A stretch of DNA of 64,000 nucleotides from contig NC_134024.1 in assembly GCF_040712315.1 (NCBI RefSeq), positions 3,061,158-3,125,157 on the forward strand, in the 5' to 3' direction. Within the stretch, counting starts at the first letter, position 1. Each line of letters starts with the position of its first letter. Source of the stretch: Castanea sativa (Eukaryota; Streptophyta; Magnoliopsida; Fagales; Fagaceae). The position numbers were made by a program, and so were the translations under genes. Below the pieces are notes generated by a model. The model did not search any database. It was given only the letters and a program-made list of their open reading frames with translations, and was not told where the DNA came from. Of the stretch, positions 10,550 to 22,926 are shown in pieces.

Positions 10550-12412
10550 TGTAGTAGGTCTGTGTAATCTCAGATTTGGGGAAGTATTTCATAATTTTAG
10601 GGACTCAGTCACTCAAAGGTACGGGTCTTTTCCTTTTTTCTTTGTTCATGGATTATTACGAAATTTCTTGAATCTGGGTATGTGTGTTGAATCTGGGTTT
10701 ATTCAGAATGGGTATTTTCTGTGTGTGTTTGATTTAGGATTTTGGGGTTTCGGGTTTGCTTTGGCCGTGTTGGTATGCTTGTGGGCTCTATGGTGTTGGG
10801 TTTGCGCGTGTCTTGCGAATTTTCTCCCCTGTTTGAGTATTACCTCCTCTGTTTCTTGAACATGTTTACACAATATGCTCTCTTTAATCAAAAACTGTCC
10901 AATATGTATTCCAAATTCCAAATTGAAGGCTTGAGAAAGTCCTTGATCCCATGGAGTTTATTCAAGAGCGAGGTAAACAATGAGAAACAGTCCACGATGA
11001 TATAATCTAATATTAATTCAAATATAGAATCTTGTCTGCAATGCCATATTCAAATTGAAATTAGTAATCAATGCTTGAACATGTTTTGGGTTCTATTTCT
11101 GGAGTTTTGGAGAAAGAAAAATAAAAGGATCTTGCATTGCAGGACTTTAGATTGTTCGAGATGTAATTTGTAAGCAAAAATATAATAACTTGCAAGTCAA
11201 ATAGTCTGAGGCGGTTACTTTGTTGTAAGGAGATGCAAGTTTAATAAACTTGTCATTCAACAAGAATTCTAGCACTCAATTTGTATTTCTAATCATTTGA
11301 AGATTATGAGCTAAATAGCTGTATCATTGCAGCAATGCCGAAGACCTTCTAAGTAAATGGCAGAGGATGTCTTAAGTTACACATGATTGAAAGTCTAAGG
11401 CAAGCCAGTATATTGTACCTCAAGTGCATTAGAAATTCATAAAAGGATTGAATTGTTTCTGTTGTTGTTAGTTGTTGTTGAGAATGATTTGAATTAACAG
11501 TATATGTGATTTAAATTTAAGAGATTGTGCTTTAAAAAAAAAAAAAAAAAAAAAAAAAACCTCAAGATCCCAATCTGTTACTGTTGAGTGTCAATTGTTA
11601 ATGTGAGGTTAATGGTTAATGATGTCCACGGGAAGCTATTTCTTACTTGTATTTGATTGTTATTTTGTGTATCCTTGGACTTACTATTTTCCAAATGACG
11701 TGACCAACATAAATTAAGTATATAGTAGAGAATGTAGTCCCTTAATTAAGTAAACCATTTAGCTAATAATAAGGAGAATGGCATTTTTGGGTAGGTTGGG
11801 TTCATGGTGATCAAAATGCACTATTAATTAGAAGCTATGTCTGTTTGAAGCTTGGAAGCTATTTCTTAGTTGTATTTGATGGTTGTGTTTATAAAGGTTG
11901 TTTTGTAGTTGTTTTTATGTTTCATTGTATTATAATAGATGAAAGGAAACGGTTCAATTGTTTTTGGATGAAATTGATTCCCTGGCATTGATGCCATGTA
12001 GTAAACTTTTTAGTTATTGATTATCTTTTATAACACTTGATAATTGTTATAGTTTCAATCTTACTTATATAATTAAAGTTTTAGGCTTGTTATATACAAA
12101 AAAAATTGATTTATAATTTCAATAGGTGTAAGGATTTTAAGTACTTTGGAGCAAACATGTTTTTGAATTAGAATAAATATAATTTTAAAAAAAATTAACC
12201 AAAGAAAACAAAATTCAACTTTTTCAAAAACAACTACCAAACAAATTTCCTGAATTTTGTTTTTGAAAAATGTGTTTTTCAAAACAACTAACCAAACGTG
12301 TTTTTCATTTTGAAAACAGAAAAAAAAAAAAAAAAAATTTGTTTTTGCCTTTTTCCCTTGAAAACAAGAAAACGAAAATAGAAAACGAAAACAGTTACCA
12401 AACATGCCCTAC
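10013..12412. mobile_element. candidate 2.4-kb element with long inverted arms
   Basis: Left end AGGGTATGTTTGATAACT; the right end read backwards is AGGGCATGTTTGGTAACTG. Both lead into about 150-200 bases rich in TTGTTTTCAAAAAC and CTTGTTTGGTAATTGTTTTT, in inverted orientation, as in Mutator-like long terminal repeats. The interior holds a (TG)n run at 10519-10548 and a donor-like AAG|GTAAGTG near 10409-10415. I could not find a matching TSD, so this may be two separate MITEs. Confidence 0.4.
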
Positions 12413-14263
12413 ATAAGTAAAAATTTGACTTTACACATTCTGCATGGACGAAAAGAAGGAAAAGAGTAACTTCCTAGTTGCCAGCTATAGCCTATAACGT
12501 CCTCTATTTATATTGCTTATTGACCAACTATAAAATTTTATTCATATTGATTTCTTTCTATCTATTCAAAATCAGTATGCCATCATGATGAGTCACTCAT
12601 AAATGCTTTAGTGGAATGAATCTATAAAGTTTATGACCAATAATGCACCCACTAATTAATTAATTCTCTGCATAGTATGTATATATATATATAGCTGTGT
12701 TGTTTGTCAATTTTGGATCTTTGTGAGTGATGTTGCCATTAATCTTGCCCTTTGGTATAAGGGTGAGACCTTTCACTATGACAATGTATTTTCTATTTGC
12801 TTCATGTGCAAAGCATTGTTTACCTGTTAGATTTGTGAACTAATTTTTTTTTATTTAACTTGTTTTTTAATTGCTAGTAATAAATTTATTTAGAGTTCTT
12901 TTTTAAATACAATTAATTATTTTTTAATTATGTTGGGCCTAAAAAAATTTAGGGTAGTCACAAATATTTTTTAAGGATAAAAAAATCATAATATTTTTAA
13001 AATTTATATATAGTAAGTACTTTTTTTCCAGGTTAGCCAGGGGTACGTAAAAGAAGGAAAATAAGTACTATTTAGAGAAGTGGAAAAAGTAAAAAATTAA
13101 TTAATTTTTTAAATGACATAATATGATTTTAATATATTTTTTAATTATATACATATATAGCTCTTCTTTAATAGAAAAACGATGCCAACTCCGTCGTGCC
13201 ATTAAATGATAAAACGGTGTTGTTTAACGTAAAGAGCCATTAAATTCAAAAATAGGAAGTGGGCTTTCCATGTTTTAAAGGAAACAGAATCATAAACAAC
13301 AACTAGGACTATTCTACTAATAAATTTAAGAATGGGCATTGGATATTGCCGCATTGAAATCAAAGAGAGAGTCAACAAATCAATTGTTAAAACAAAGTAA
13401 GTAGGTGTGAAAGTGAGAAAATTATTCAACTATGTTAAAAGAAATGAAAGATGATTACAAGAAACTAACATGACAGCCTCACCGTTTGTCATCATCAACA
13501 TATATAATAAAGAATTTCTCTCTAAACAACAAACTGTAATATTAAAATTCTATGGATTTCTATTTCTTTCTAAATTCTTTTTAATGTATGTTTTGTATGT
13601 ATATATTAAAGTTACAATTATATTTTGAAACATATTCTAAAGTCCTTTTAAATTTTCTATAATAACTTTTTTTTTGTAGCATAAATTTTTTTATAATAAC
13701 TTAAGTTTTCTAATAGCAAGTTTTTAGGGGCAATAGGCTTTAAAAAAAAAATTAAAAAAAAAAATTCGTGAGACAATAAATTTAGCTTCATGGTTATCCA
13801 CTGTAAAGTTTATGATATTACTTTCTTCAATTTAGATGTCGTCGTATCGTGGACGGCATAAATGCTCTAGTGAAAAACTTTTTATTTATTTATGTATAAA
13901 TACCAGGCTTAGTGGAAAGTCAAAAAGCTTAGGGGAAAATTATTTCATGGAGCTAGTTAGTAAGATTATCTAATGGCACAAAACTATTTTCAAACAAGTG
14001 AGAGAGTGAGACACAAGATTAGGTAACGGAAATAAACACAAGATTTTGATTCCCAACAGATACCAATCCTCAAACCCCCCACCAAGTCAAATCACAAAAT
14101 CTACTGACCCACTGTACCCAACCCACAGTTTCATAGGAATAAATCATAACATATCCTAATAAATCTTAGAACCACAATTTATACAATAAGCACATTCAAA
14201 TAAAATTTAAAACTGAAGTAAAACAAGTTGAAGGAAGATAAATTTGAGGTTCTAGCGCTTTAT
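12413..14263. repeat. A unit, copy 3
   Basis: Non-coding. 12840-13160 resembles 5160-5480 and 56300-56500; 13180-14240 resembles 5520-6870. It lacks the fold-back MITE found at 6271 in copy 1. Short open frames are degenerate and unsupported. Confidence 0.6.
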
Positions 14264-14281
14264 AACAAATTTTACACATTT
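14264..14281. repeat. left target-site duplication of the LINE
   Basis: AACAAATTTTACACATTT, an exact 18-base match to 15097-15114. It borders the poly-A end (T run) of the element. Confidence 0.85.
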
Positions 14282-15096
14282 TTTTTTTTGAGAATCCAAT
14301 CTGAAATTTCAATAAAAACTCAAGAAAGAGGCATATCTGCCATTACATATTGGTTTATATCTGGTGGAACAGACTCCATCCATACAGTTAAATCAAAACT
14401 AAATTTAGCTTTTTTTGCTAAAGCATCAGCTACAGAATTTCCTCTCCTATAGGTGTGGGAAAAACTATAGGATCTCAAGGAATTGACATAGAACATAGTG
14501 TCTCGAAAGAGATGACCATAAGCAGATTGTAACATATCCCCATATTGGAGGGATTTTATGACAATTTCCGAGTCTCCTTCGAAAATGGACTCATGAATGC
14601 CTACTTCGTGGACAAAAATGGCAGCACGCCTTGCTGCTAATAACTCCAAGCAAATAACTGAAGGGGGTTGAGGGATTTTTTCAGAGAGAGCCGCAATGAT
14701 TTCTCCTTCATGGTTGCGTATTATCACCCCCAAGCCTGCTTCTCCCCTGTCCGAAAACATGGCTCCATCAAAATTTGTTTTGAAACCATTGAAATCTGGA
14801 GGCTTCCACTTTGTTTCATTTGCTCGTGGCTGATTTTTTGGGAGTGAGTTGACCGGCTGCTGATGTAGAGTCAAGTATCTCTTTGCTTCATAAACCACCT
14901 GGTTTAGAGGGAGAGCTACCTCATTTAGCCTGAGTTTATTCCGTCTGTACCAAAGGAACCAAGCAATGGTGATGAAGAGCTCAAGCTTGCGTGACTGTTG
15001 AGTGATCAATTCAACCAAATTTTGGAAGGAACCCTCTGAAGTTTTTTGGCGATCAACCCATCCAAAATCTGCTTCCCATACCTGTCGGACAGAGGC
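14282..15096 (-). mobile_element. 5'-truncated LINE with RNase H domain, 815 bp
   Basis: Minus-strand insertion between perfect 18-base repeats, with a poly-A tail at its 3' end (T run at 14282-14289). Its 5' end falls inside coding sequence, so it is a typical 5'-truncated L1-type non-LTR retrotransposon. The pre-insertion site can be read, in inverted orientation, at about 9480-9545 in A unit copy 2. It codes only for the C-terminal end of ORF2 and cannot move by itself. Confidence 0.85.
14320..15096 (-). CDS. LINE ORF2 C-terminus: RNase H type 1 domain
   Basis: Open from the 5' truncation point to the stop at 14320, about 258 codons; the TTG at 15018 is not a real start. The first part (VWEADFGWVDR, then ITIAWFLWYRRNKLRL) is the linker typical of plant LINE-like 'putative ribonuclease H' proteins. 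The RNase H fold follows with four acidic positions in place: D in NFDGAMF, E in CLELLAARRA, D in FEGDSEIVI and D in GNSVADALAKKA. The frame is uninterrupted, so the copy is fairly young. With no upstream ORF or promoter, a cellular function is unlikely. A domesticated RNase H gene is the alternative, but the TSD and tail argue for simple insertion. Confidence 0.8.
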   Translation of the reverse strand, partial: ASVRQVWEADFGWVDRQKTSEGSFQNLVELITQQSRKLELFITIAWFLWYRRNKLRLNEVALPLNQVVYEAKRYLTLHQQPVNSLPKNQPRANETKWKPPDFNGFKTNFDGAMFSDRGEAGLGVIIRNHEGEIIAALSEKIPQPPSVICLELLAARRAAIFVHEVGIHESIFEGDSEIVIKSLQYGDMLQSAYGHLFRDTMFYVNSLRSYSFSHTYRRGNSVADALAKKAKFSFDLTVWMESVPPDINQYVMADMPLS

Positions 15097-15114
15097 AACA
15101 AATTTTACACATTT
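15097..15114. repeat. right target-site duplication of the LINE
   Basis: Exact copy of 14264-14281 at the truncated 5' end of the element. Confidence 0.85.
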
Positions 15115-15972
15115 ATGTCTTTTATTTCCCTACTAGAATAGAACAACTTATTTATGTTGTACTATTTGTTTCTGTGCTTAGGAAATGCTCTCAAAAAATG
15201 AAAGGCTGGTTATTCTTGAATCCATTTGCTCGACTTTGCTTTTTTTTTTTTTGGTTTCTTTAGACGTGTCACATGGAATGAACTTGATTAGAGCTATATG
15301 CAAGTAACTTACTCCCCCATTAAGAAAAAGAGAAGAAATATTAAGTTTCAAGTACCTAGAAAAGTCTTGTTTACGTTTTATCATGCTTTTATGATTTTTT
15401 ATTTTTTTTTTTGGATTAGCACTGTAGTGGAAATTTGATGACAATTACTCCTACATATTCTGCGTAATTTCCTAGAAGTCCTGCTCTTATTGCTTTTTGA
15501 AAAACTATAAAGTTATTTTTATTTAAATGCTTATTAGAATCTGGAAACTTTATGACTAATACATCCACTAATCTATATTTATATTTATATATATCAAAAA
15601 ACTAAAGCATAACATTTATTGTTGCTACGCTCTAGTTAAACCACATCAACAACCATATCAATATCATTTTTTCTCCCAATTTTTTATATGATTTTTTAAC
15701 ACTTAAAGTGCATTAAAAACTCTATTATCTTACAATCAAAATATCATATTTATTTATTTTTAACTATTCTTATTTATTATTAAAATTATCAATTCCATTT
15801 TTAATTTTTCATATCCCTACTACTCTTTACCTTAATATCACTATTCTTCTAGACCTTTGTCTTCCTTTATTTTTTACACTTCTTATTCTTATTCTCATAC
15901 TATAAATTTTTCATTCTCTCTCTCATTCCATGCATAATTTTCTATTTTTCCACACAAAAGAGGTTCTCTCTC

Positions 15973-16029
<57 letters not shown>

Positions 16030-17024
16030 TTGGTTTTTTTTTTTTTCCTTGCATCTCTACTTTAGGTTGATATACTTTTGTATTCTTTAGAGTTCTCCTT
16101 TGGGTTGATATGATTTAGTTTTATGTTTTATATTGTTATATATTTTATTCTCATTATTTGTTAAATGTTATTCTATTGCATTATAAAAATAGTATATAAT
16201 AATATAATGTTATTTTATTAGATAGCATAACTAAAATATTTTGGTGTTTATTGCTATACATTTCATTTTTACTATTTTTTTCTTCTCATCCTATTTTATT
16301 CAACATTTAAATTCAGCAACATCCTCCATATCATTAAATTATTTATATTTTGTCTCATTTTAAAAAAAATTAAACATATAATATTTTATTTAAATTCAAT
16401 AAATAAAAATTGTTCTTATTTGTGTCAAATCCAATACATTGAAACATTGGACCTAAATCCAAACCCAATTTAACAAATAAAAAATGCAACAAATAAGCCT
16501 ATTCAAACCAACGTTAGATATGCATCTTTAGCTCAATATGTCAAAGAAAATGATAAGATGAGGCATTGGCACTCAATGATCCAACCCAATCAAACACCAA
16601 ATCAGTATTTATTGTTACAACAAATCGTTGGATAATAATGGTTCTGTAAAGGCACTCAACAAATCAACAATTTTAGCTACCATGAACTCTATAGTTTAAG
16701 ATCTGATAAACCACAGGGACCAAGGTGAGTACCATGATATATATAGGTTGCTAATAATAGTGTTGAATCCATGAATTATTATAAATTTATAATTTGTTAT
16801 ATTGTTTGTCTATCGTTTATTGGAGGGATCTTCCAGCCTTCAGGCCCATGCAAGATATCAATGCAATGTAATGGGCCAAAGTTGAAATTTGAGGGCCCAT
16901 AAGTCATCGCAAAAAAAAAAAACGAAAAAACAGAACAAAATGTGATAGAAATACTAATTTTATTAACAAAAAAAGAGTAATTTAATGTGACAGTAAACAT
17001 AATTTGTGTTGCATTAACAATAGG
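15115..17024. other. non-coding DNA with CT microsatellite
   Basis: 15115-15600 resembles 53040-54080 (GGAAATGCTCTC, GACTTTGCTTTTTTT, CTCCCCCATTAAG, CTGGAAACTTTATGACTAAT). The rest is AT-rich with a (CT)n tract. No gene found; the minus frame at 16797-17159 reads through repeat and is not supported. Confidence 0.55.
15964..16024. repeat. (CT)n microsatellite
   Basis: About thirty CT units with one CC interruption near 15982. Confidence 0.9.
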
Positions 17025-17515
17025 GACAAGGTGGACCGAGTAAGACCAAATGGACCGAATTAGAACGAATGGACCAAAGTGGATAGAATGGACCAAAGGG
17101 GGCCAAATTGGACTGAGGTGGACATACTGAATAGGACGGAAGTGGAAAAAATGAAGCAATTAAAACCAAAGTGGACAAAATGGATTGAATCAGATAAAGT
17201 GGACCGAATGGCCTGAATAGGACTGAATCGGATCAAAGTGGATAAAATGGACCGTATAGGACCAATGTGGACCGACTAGAGCCAATGTGGACTGAATGGA
17301 GCGAATTAGAACGAAGAGGACAAAGTAGGACCAATCTGAACCAAATAGAGTTAATTTGGACTGAAAGGACCGAACTAGATGAAAGTGGACTGAATAAGAG
17401 CGAATAGGACTGAAGATAAGTTTAGTGAACGGGATGAACTAAATAGGACCGAATAGATCAAATTGGACCGAAGAGGACAGAATGGACCAAATAGAACCAA
17501 TATGAACCAAATAAA
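17025..17515 (+). repeat. GGACCGAAT-type minisatellite, left array
   Basis: About 490 bases of degenerate short units, consensus roughly GGACCGAATNGGACCAAA(G)T, with spacing of 10-12 bases between GGAC cores. The same units appear in opposite orientation at 23855-23990. Reading frames through it are artefacts. Confidence 0.75.
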
Positions 17516-17689
17516 ACTTTTGAATAATTATCATTTTTAGGTTTATATTTCTAATTTCTAATGTCTATTTTAGTTTTTTTTTTTTTTTTTTAAAACTCAA
17601 AACTAAAGATTTTAGCCCAATTATAATAAATTTTATACTTTTCAACACAAAAATAAAGAAAACAAATTGAGCTAAACTTGAAAAGAAAA

Positions 17690-19500
17690 CTTACAAAAAG
17701 AATCGAGTTAAGACCGAATTAGTCTAAAACGCTTTGCCAGTGTCGCTTAACTGTCAGCAACATGATTTAGGCAAAACCACTCCATCTGCACCGTCTTTGC
17801 CAGTGTCGCTTAACTGTCAGCAACACCAGCTATCCCTCCACAACTGGACACACTTGCCTCGATACTCTCCTACAGTTACTCTGATCCAAATGTGCATGAT
17901 AGCCTTGTGCATACCTGGAAAAAAAAAAGCTTTACTGAGCATTAACAATCCATAAGCCAGCCTGTTTAGCACCCTCAAACATCACTTTGTTGAGGTTGTA
18001 CCACAAGGCCAACAGATTTATGATATGACAATCTAGAGAACATCACATATTCCTGCTATTGAAAATGTAGATCCTCCATTCACTAAGTCAACAACTGCTT
18101 CAAAGAGCAAGGATAAATGCACAAAGTTCTAAGGGTCTAATCTGACCAAAACCATACAGCCCAAGAAAGACTACACTTCAGGAATAAATGATCCAAGGTT
18201 TCCTCTTCCTCATAGCATAAGATATAGTTTCACTCACCATGTTTAGGAGTTGTATGAGGCCATATCAGCTTATCAGTAAACCAATATAATTAAACTGAAC
18301 AATCCTGCATAAAAGGATTTTTTAGCCATCTATATTACAAATTAACAGGGCACTTACATGTGGCAGCACCCATTTCCATCAAAACTTGACATCTGACACA
18401 CATATACAATGTAACCTATTAAACTCCTACATGTCTGGGAAAAAAACCAAAAGAAAAGAAAGAAAGAAAGAGAGAATAATATAACTATGAAAAAGCAGAG
18501 GAAAAAGATATTTCCGTTCTAAATAAGATTCAAATATTATTGAGGACTCACCAATGCTTCTGCACAAGCATCACATGGAAGAATGAGGTTTATGGTGATT
18601 TCCTAACTTTAAAAATAAAAGCAGGACATGGCCAAGGCCATTTAGTAATACTTACCATTCAATATAATATATTAATGTTTGCAAAAAGATACTTCTCTCA
18701 TGGTAAATCACTGATATGACAAATCAAGTCTAACAATCAAGTAATACGTAGCCATTCACAACAATTTTTTTTTTTTTTTCTTGGTGACTGATAAAATGGA
18801 AGTATATGATTTTAGCTTTTTAGAATAGCTGTATGAGAGATTCTTATTTTGTTGGACAGATCAAAAAAAAAAAAAAAAATCCTTTTAAAAGTTCCAAATA
18901 AGTAAAACCCCTTTGCATACTTTAACATAAAGCAAACCATAATATATGGAAAGGACAAGAAGGAAATTTATACAAATTAGAATTCAATGACTTTACTAAT
19001 GAGCTTGTGTTTATGGACTTCTAAATAAGGACAACCCAGAAGCCTAATTCTGAATGTAAGAAAAAAAACAAGGGATAGAACAATAAATCAATATACCTTT
19101 GGCAGTGAGAGCTTCCAGTGTGGATGTTTACTTGCTTTCCAGCACATGATTTCTACTTCTGTTTAAAACACCAACAAAAAGCTTTGTCTTGCCATTCTTT
19201 TTTCGCACATTGAAACCAAAGCAGCACAAGAAGAAAAGAGTACAAGATTCAGAGTTTGCCGCCTGTTATCCAAGCTATTGTTCATAAAAAACTTAGGGGC
19301 AATGGTTACTAGGGATCAAGGCCCCACCGGGACATATGTCCACCTGTCAAACCCAAACAATTGTAAGCCATTGAATGTCCTTCACCACAACCTCTCTATT
19401 GGCCAACTTTGCCACCTATTTCTTAATTATAAGAATACAAACAGAGAGAAATCTCAAAGCCTGAAGATGCTATAAAGGAAGAGTTGGACAAACTAGAAGA
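17690..19500 (-). repeat. B unit, copy 1a (downstream flank of a former TNL)
   Basis: Resembles 27560-29220, 37130-38940 and 41280-42440. It has an exon-like tract at 17730-17920, a LINE remnant at about 18030-18245 and a tail with CTTGACAT(C/T) and ACACAAGCAT-ACATGG landmarks. The exon-like tract carries an internal duplication: 17732-17761 is repeated at 17795-17824. All frames are broken. Confidence 0.6.
18030..18245 (-). pseudogene. LINE ORF2 remnant (zf-RVT region)
   Basis: Degenerate minus-strand copy of the segment clearest at 27950-28150, where it reads as the cysteine-containing reverse-transcriptase zinc-binding region of plant LINEs. Several stops; recognised by paralogy. Confidence 0.5.
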
Positions 19501-20299
19501 AGTGATGTAATACCCAATAGGGAACATACTGAAAGCTGGAATATATTTTTGTCGTTTAGTTAATATGTGCCATTCTCATGATCCCCATTTCTGTTTTAGT
19601 GTGTGTGTGTGTGTGTCAAATACATTTGCATTTTTTTTAAGGGGAGGCTGTCATTTTGACCATCCAAATAGTTTGAAGTTAAAGAATGGATGGCATGTCA
19701 AGTAGGCTTTCTTGGAGCTTCTAGATCAATAATAGATTCTTTTGCTTAAAATTTTCATTTTATTTATTTATTTTTATGTCATTTACATTCCTCTTTTGAT
19801 ATTTTAGCTATGGGGATCACTTCTAGGTGTGATGCCTGTCAATCCACATGTGAATAGCAATCATTTAACGATGTTATGAAAAGGTACAAAGTCGCTTGGT
19901 GTTAAAACTTAGGAGGTTCAAAGGGGAATGCAATATCTACCTAGAGCTTTTGTTCATGTATAATATGTATTTGGCTTGCATGCATGCACATACAATTAAT
20001 GGAATTTATTCTTGAAAATTTGTGGCAATATCTATTAGTGGAAGTGTCATGTTATTTTGTGAATATCCATAAAAAGATTAACAATGAAGAAAATGCTCGG
20101 CTGAAACAACCAGCCATGGACATGCACCTGCTCTTTTTTTTCAAAAAAATCTTGGATCCCCTGTATTTCCTTCTCCTACCCCTTGCAGCTCAACTCCAAC
20201 AGGATTGGTTGCCAGTTGTGACACTCTCTAAAGGTCTACACTTGCTTATCCTGTTGCTGTTAAGGTTTTTCTTTGTTTTTTGAAATGTCAGTTACCCTG
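19501..20299. other. no gene seen
   Basis: Contains a short (GT)n run near 19599-19615 and a 99-codon plus frame (19984-20283) with no recognisable domain or splice context. Confidence 0.4.
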
Positions 20300-20930
20300 C
20301 ACATTGAAATCAAACTTTTATACAAGACCACATAAGTGGCATGGAAAGGTTCTTTCTTCACGGTTGCCTTGTTCCTCTAAGTCCAAATAGACCATAAAAT
20401 AGAGAAAAAAGGCAATGATAAGTACTTTAAGATCCCCAAATCTCCCTCCCCTTCGTCCAGCTCTTCAACCAGGCCTGAATAAAAAGAAGCTGGATGAAAT
20501 CAGTTCTAATGTACAGATCAAACCAAACCTGATTTCTCTAGATGAAAAGGAAAAAAATATATGGTCTTTCAGTATCTTTGACTCAATGGACTAAGTCCTC
20601 AAATGCCTTCTCAATTCTACCCTCACAAGAAGAAAATTCAATAAAATTCTCCAAAGAACAACATTCATTTTAGAAGGAAATTGTAACCTACATAACTGGT
20701 TCCAAAGCTCAGCCTGCTCAGGGTCTTCACTTATGGTTGTGCCAGTGAGATTAATAAAGGACCTGCCAGCTGGGTTTCTACAATTCCTAGTATGCAACAG
20801 CCACTATCATTTTCAACCAAATAAACCCCAGATTTGGAATGAGGCCTTATGAGCTTGGCAGCAACACAAAGAGGAATTTGTAAAATTCCCTCGGAATCAT
20901 TTTGGCTATAGGGTTTTCAAACTAATTTAG
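20300..20930 (-). pseudogene. LINE ORF2 remnant (zf-RVT to linker)
   Basis: Minus-strand frames read SKSGVYLVEND, then ELWNQLCRLQFPSKMNVVLW, then FFLYFMVYLDLEEQGNR. In order these match the pre-zinc-finger 'sksG-Y-V' motif, the 'LW.L..P.K...FLWR' core of plant LINE zf-RVT domains, and the linker before RNase H. At least two frame changes and stops. A short copy of its right-hand part recurs at 26940-27110, so it predates a local duplication. Confidence 0.65.
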
Positions 20931-22926
20931 AATTCCACCTGAAACTATCTTTGACTAGCACATATGCCACACCACGTAGAGAGCCTAAGCAATTTCATTT
21001 GACATCACTTTTCCTATGGGGACAACCAATAAAATAGGAACCCTACACACACACAAACACACACTTTGATGTCTATAAAGGTGTATTATCAATTCACTAT
21101 GAAATGTATTTCATTAGGTTAAAATGACAAAGAAACAATTGCATCGACAGCGATAACAAGTAGAGCAGGTTTTACAAATCTAATCAGCTCTCCAATTTTC
21201 AACCTTGTCGACATAGTTGTATGCTTGCATGAGTCTAATTACTAAAAAGACAAATGAAATGAACATGGATGGTTTTTCTTGGTTATGATTTGAAATAAGT
21301 CTGGAAAATTTCAAGAATATCAAGGGCCCAAAGCACAAAAGTCATATGGTAATAATTTCCATAATTAACGAACAATGCTATGTATAAAATGAGTTTAAAC
21401 TTTTAATATTACAAATCAATGGGGCAATGCAAGTGATAGGCTGATACCAACCTTTCCATTCAAAATTGACATTACAAATATTTTATTAAACTCCTGAATG
21501 TCTGAAAAAAAATATACCAGGGGGAAACAAAATAAAGAAAGGAACGAAAAATCTAATTTACAAATATATCTGACCCGTGCCTTTGCACAAGCATTACATG
21601 GGATAATGAGGTGTAAGATGTTTTCCTAACATTGCAAAACAATGGAAACACATGGCTAAGGCCACTTTGTAATACATCATGTTCAATACTATCTATTATT
21701 CACAGAATTTTTATATTTCCATTAGTGACATTACTACCTTTTTTAACTTTTTTTTCAATTGCAATTATTAATTCATGGTGCATGCCTCTTGCATCTACAT
21801 CTAATTGTTGATTACAATTAGTGACATTATTAACTTTCCGAACTTTTTCCTCAATCACAATCATAAATTCATGGAATTCTACTTTATTCATTTTGAAGAA
21901 ACTGCCGTGGAAACAACATGAGGTTGTGCTTGTGGATTCCTAAATTGAGGCCAAGGAGGGCAGTGAGGAGGGTGGGGAGAGATTCAGAGTTAGCATACTC
22001 TGCAGATCCAAGTACTAGAATCCTTAGATTTGGGAACCTAGAAGCAGAAGGAGGATTGAGAAAAATATTACCTATCAAACTCAGAGGCGCTAACATTGTA
22101 GAAAAGGAGAGACAGAAAGGCAGCCCCACCAAAGGATTAGTAATGGTTAGATCAAGCTTTTCCATAACATGTGGAATGGTGGTGCAGACCATGTGTCAAT
22201 GTAGGAGGAAAGAAATTTGGTTAAGCAGCAGCTGTGCAATATGCGTAGGGGTATGGGATTGAAAATGGCATAGCAAAGAGTCGAAATTATGGACATTATA
22301 TCCACAAAGCTAAGACTTTGATTCAGACCGCCCAAAGTATGGGCCTAAGTCAGGAATGGGGACAAGAGTTCAGAGATGCCTCCACTTGCTTGACAGAACA
22401 CTTATGGAGATAGTACCTTGGGTTGGTAAAAACGAGAGGATGTGGCAGTGTTACTGAGGGCATTTTGTCAAGCAAAGGAGAGGGAAATCTGCAAGACCTT
22501 GCTCTCAAATATCTCTCCCTCTCTCCAATTCTCTCTCCTCTCCACCCATTTTGCTTCCGATTCAGTGTGTGTGTGTGTTGCACTTTGTGGAGAGTTTCTA
22601 TGCTTAATGAAAATTTGAGGGAGTGAAGTATAACTCTAAATGGAAAGAAACAACAATAAACCGGTACGTTTGATAGCAAAAGCTTTCCAGTTTTGATGTA
22701 TACTTGCTTTCAAGCAGATTATTTCTCCGCTTTATAAACAACAACAAGAAGCTTTTTGTTGCAATCTTTTGTTTGTCTTAGTCAAATTTCTAGGAGTCTC
22801 ATTGAAAACTCTAATCAAACATATGGTGGGCAATCCATGAATATTTTTACACAAGAAAAGACATTGTAGCAACGAACAGAGCTTGAATTAAGAAGAAAGA
22901 CAGTTAATTACAAGGAAAAAAGTTGA
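20931..22926 (-). repeat. B unit, copy 1b, next to a TNL 3' remnant
   Basis: Shares landmarks with the other B units (21415-21500, 21590-21680) and runs up to the TNL C-terminal remnant at 22927, just as the copy at 41.2-42.7 kb runs up to the intact 3' end. Overlapping frames on both strands at 21884-22680 do not resemble anything I know. Their plus side includes a CTCTCTCC-rich leader-like stretch at about 22510-22550. Confidence 0.5.

Noticed and set aside
10419..10859. 146-codon plus frame with hydrophobic stretches
   Set aside because: It spans a (TG)n microsatellite giving a CVCVCV run, lies after a donor-like site, and has no recognised domain; probably intron-like DNA.
16797..17159. 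120-codon minus frame
   Set aside because: It reads partly through the GGACCGAAT minisatellite; the repetitive peptide (SIWSYSVH-like) is a repeat artefact.
21884..22679. Overlapping frames on both strands near 22 kb
   Set aside because: Neither strand shows a known domain, and the region corresponds to B-unit flank that is non-coding in its other copies.
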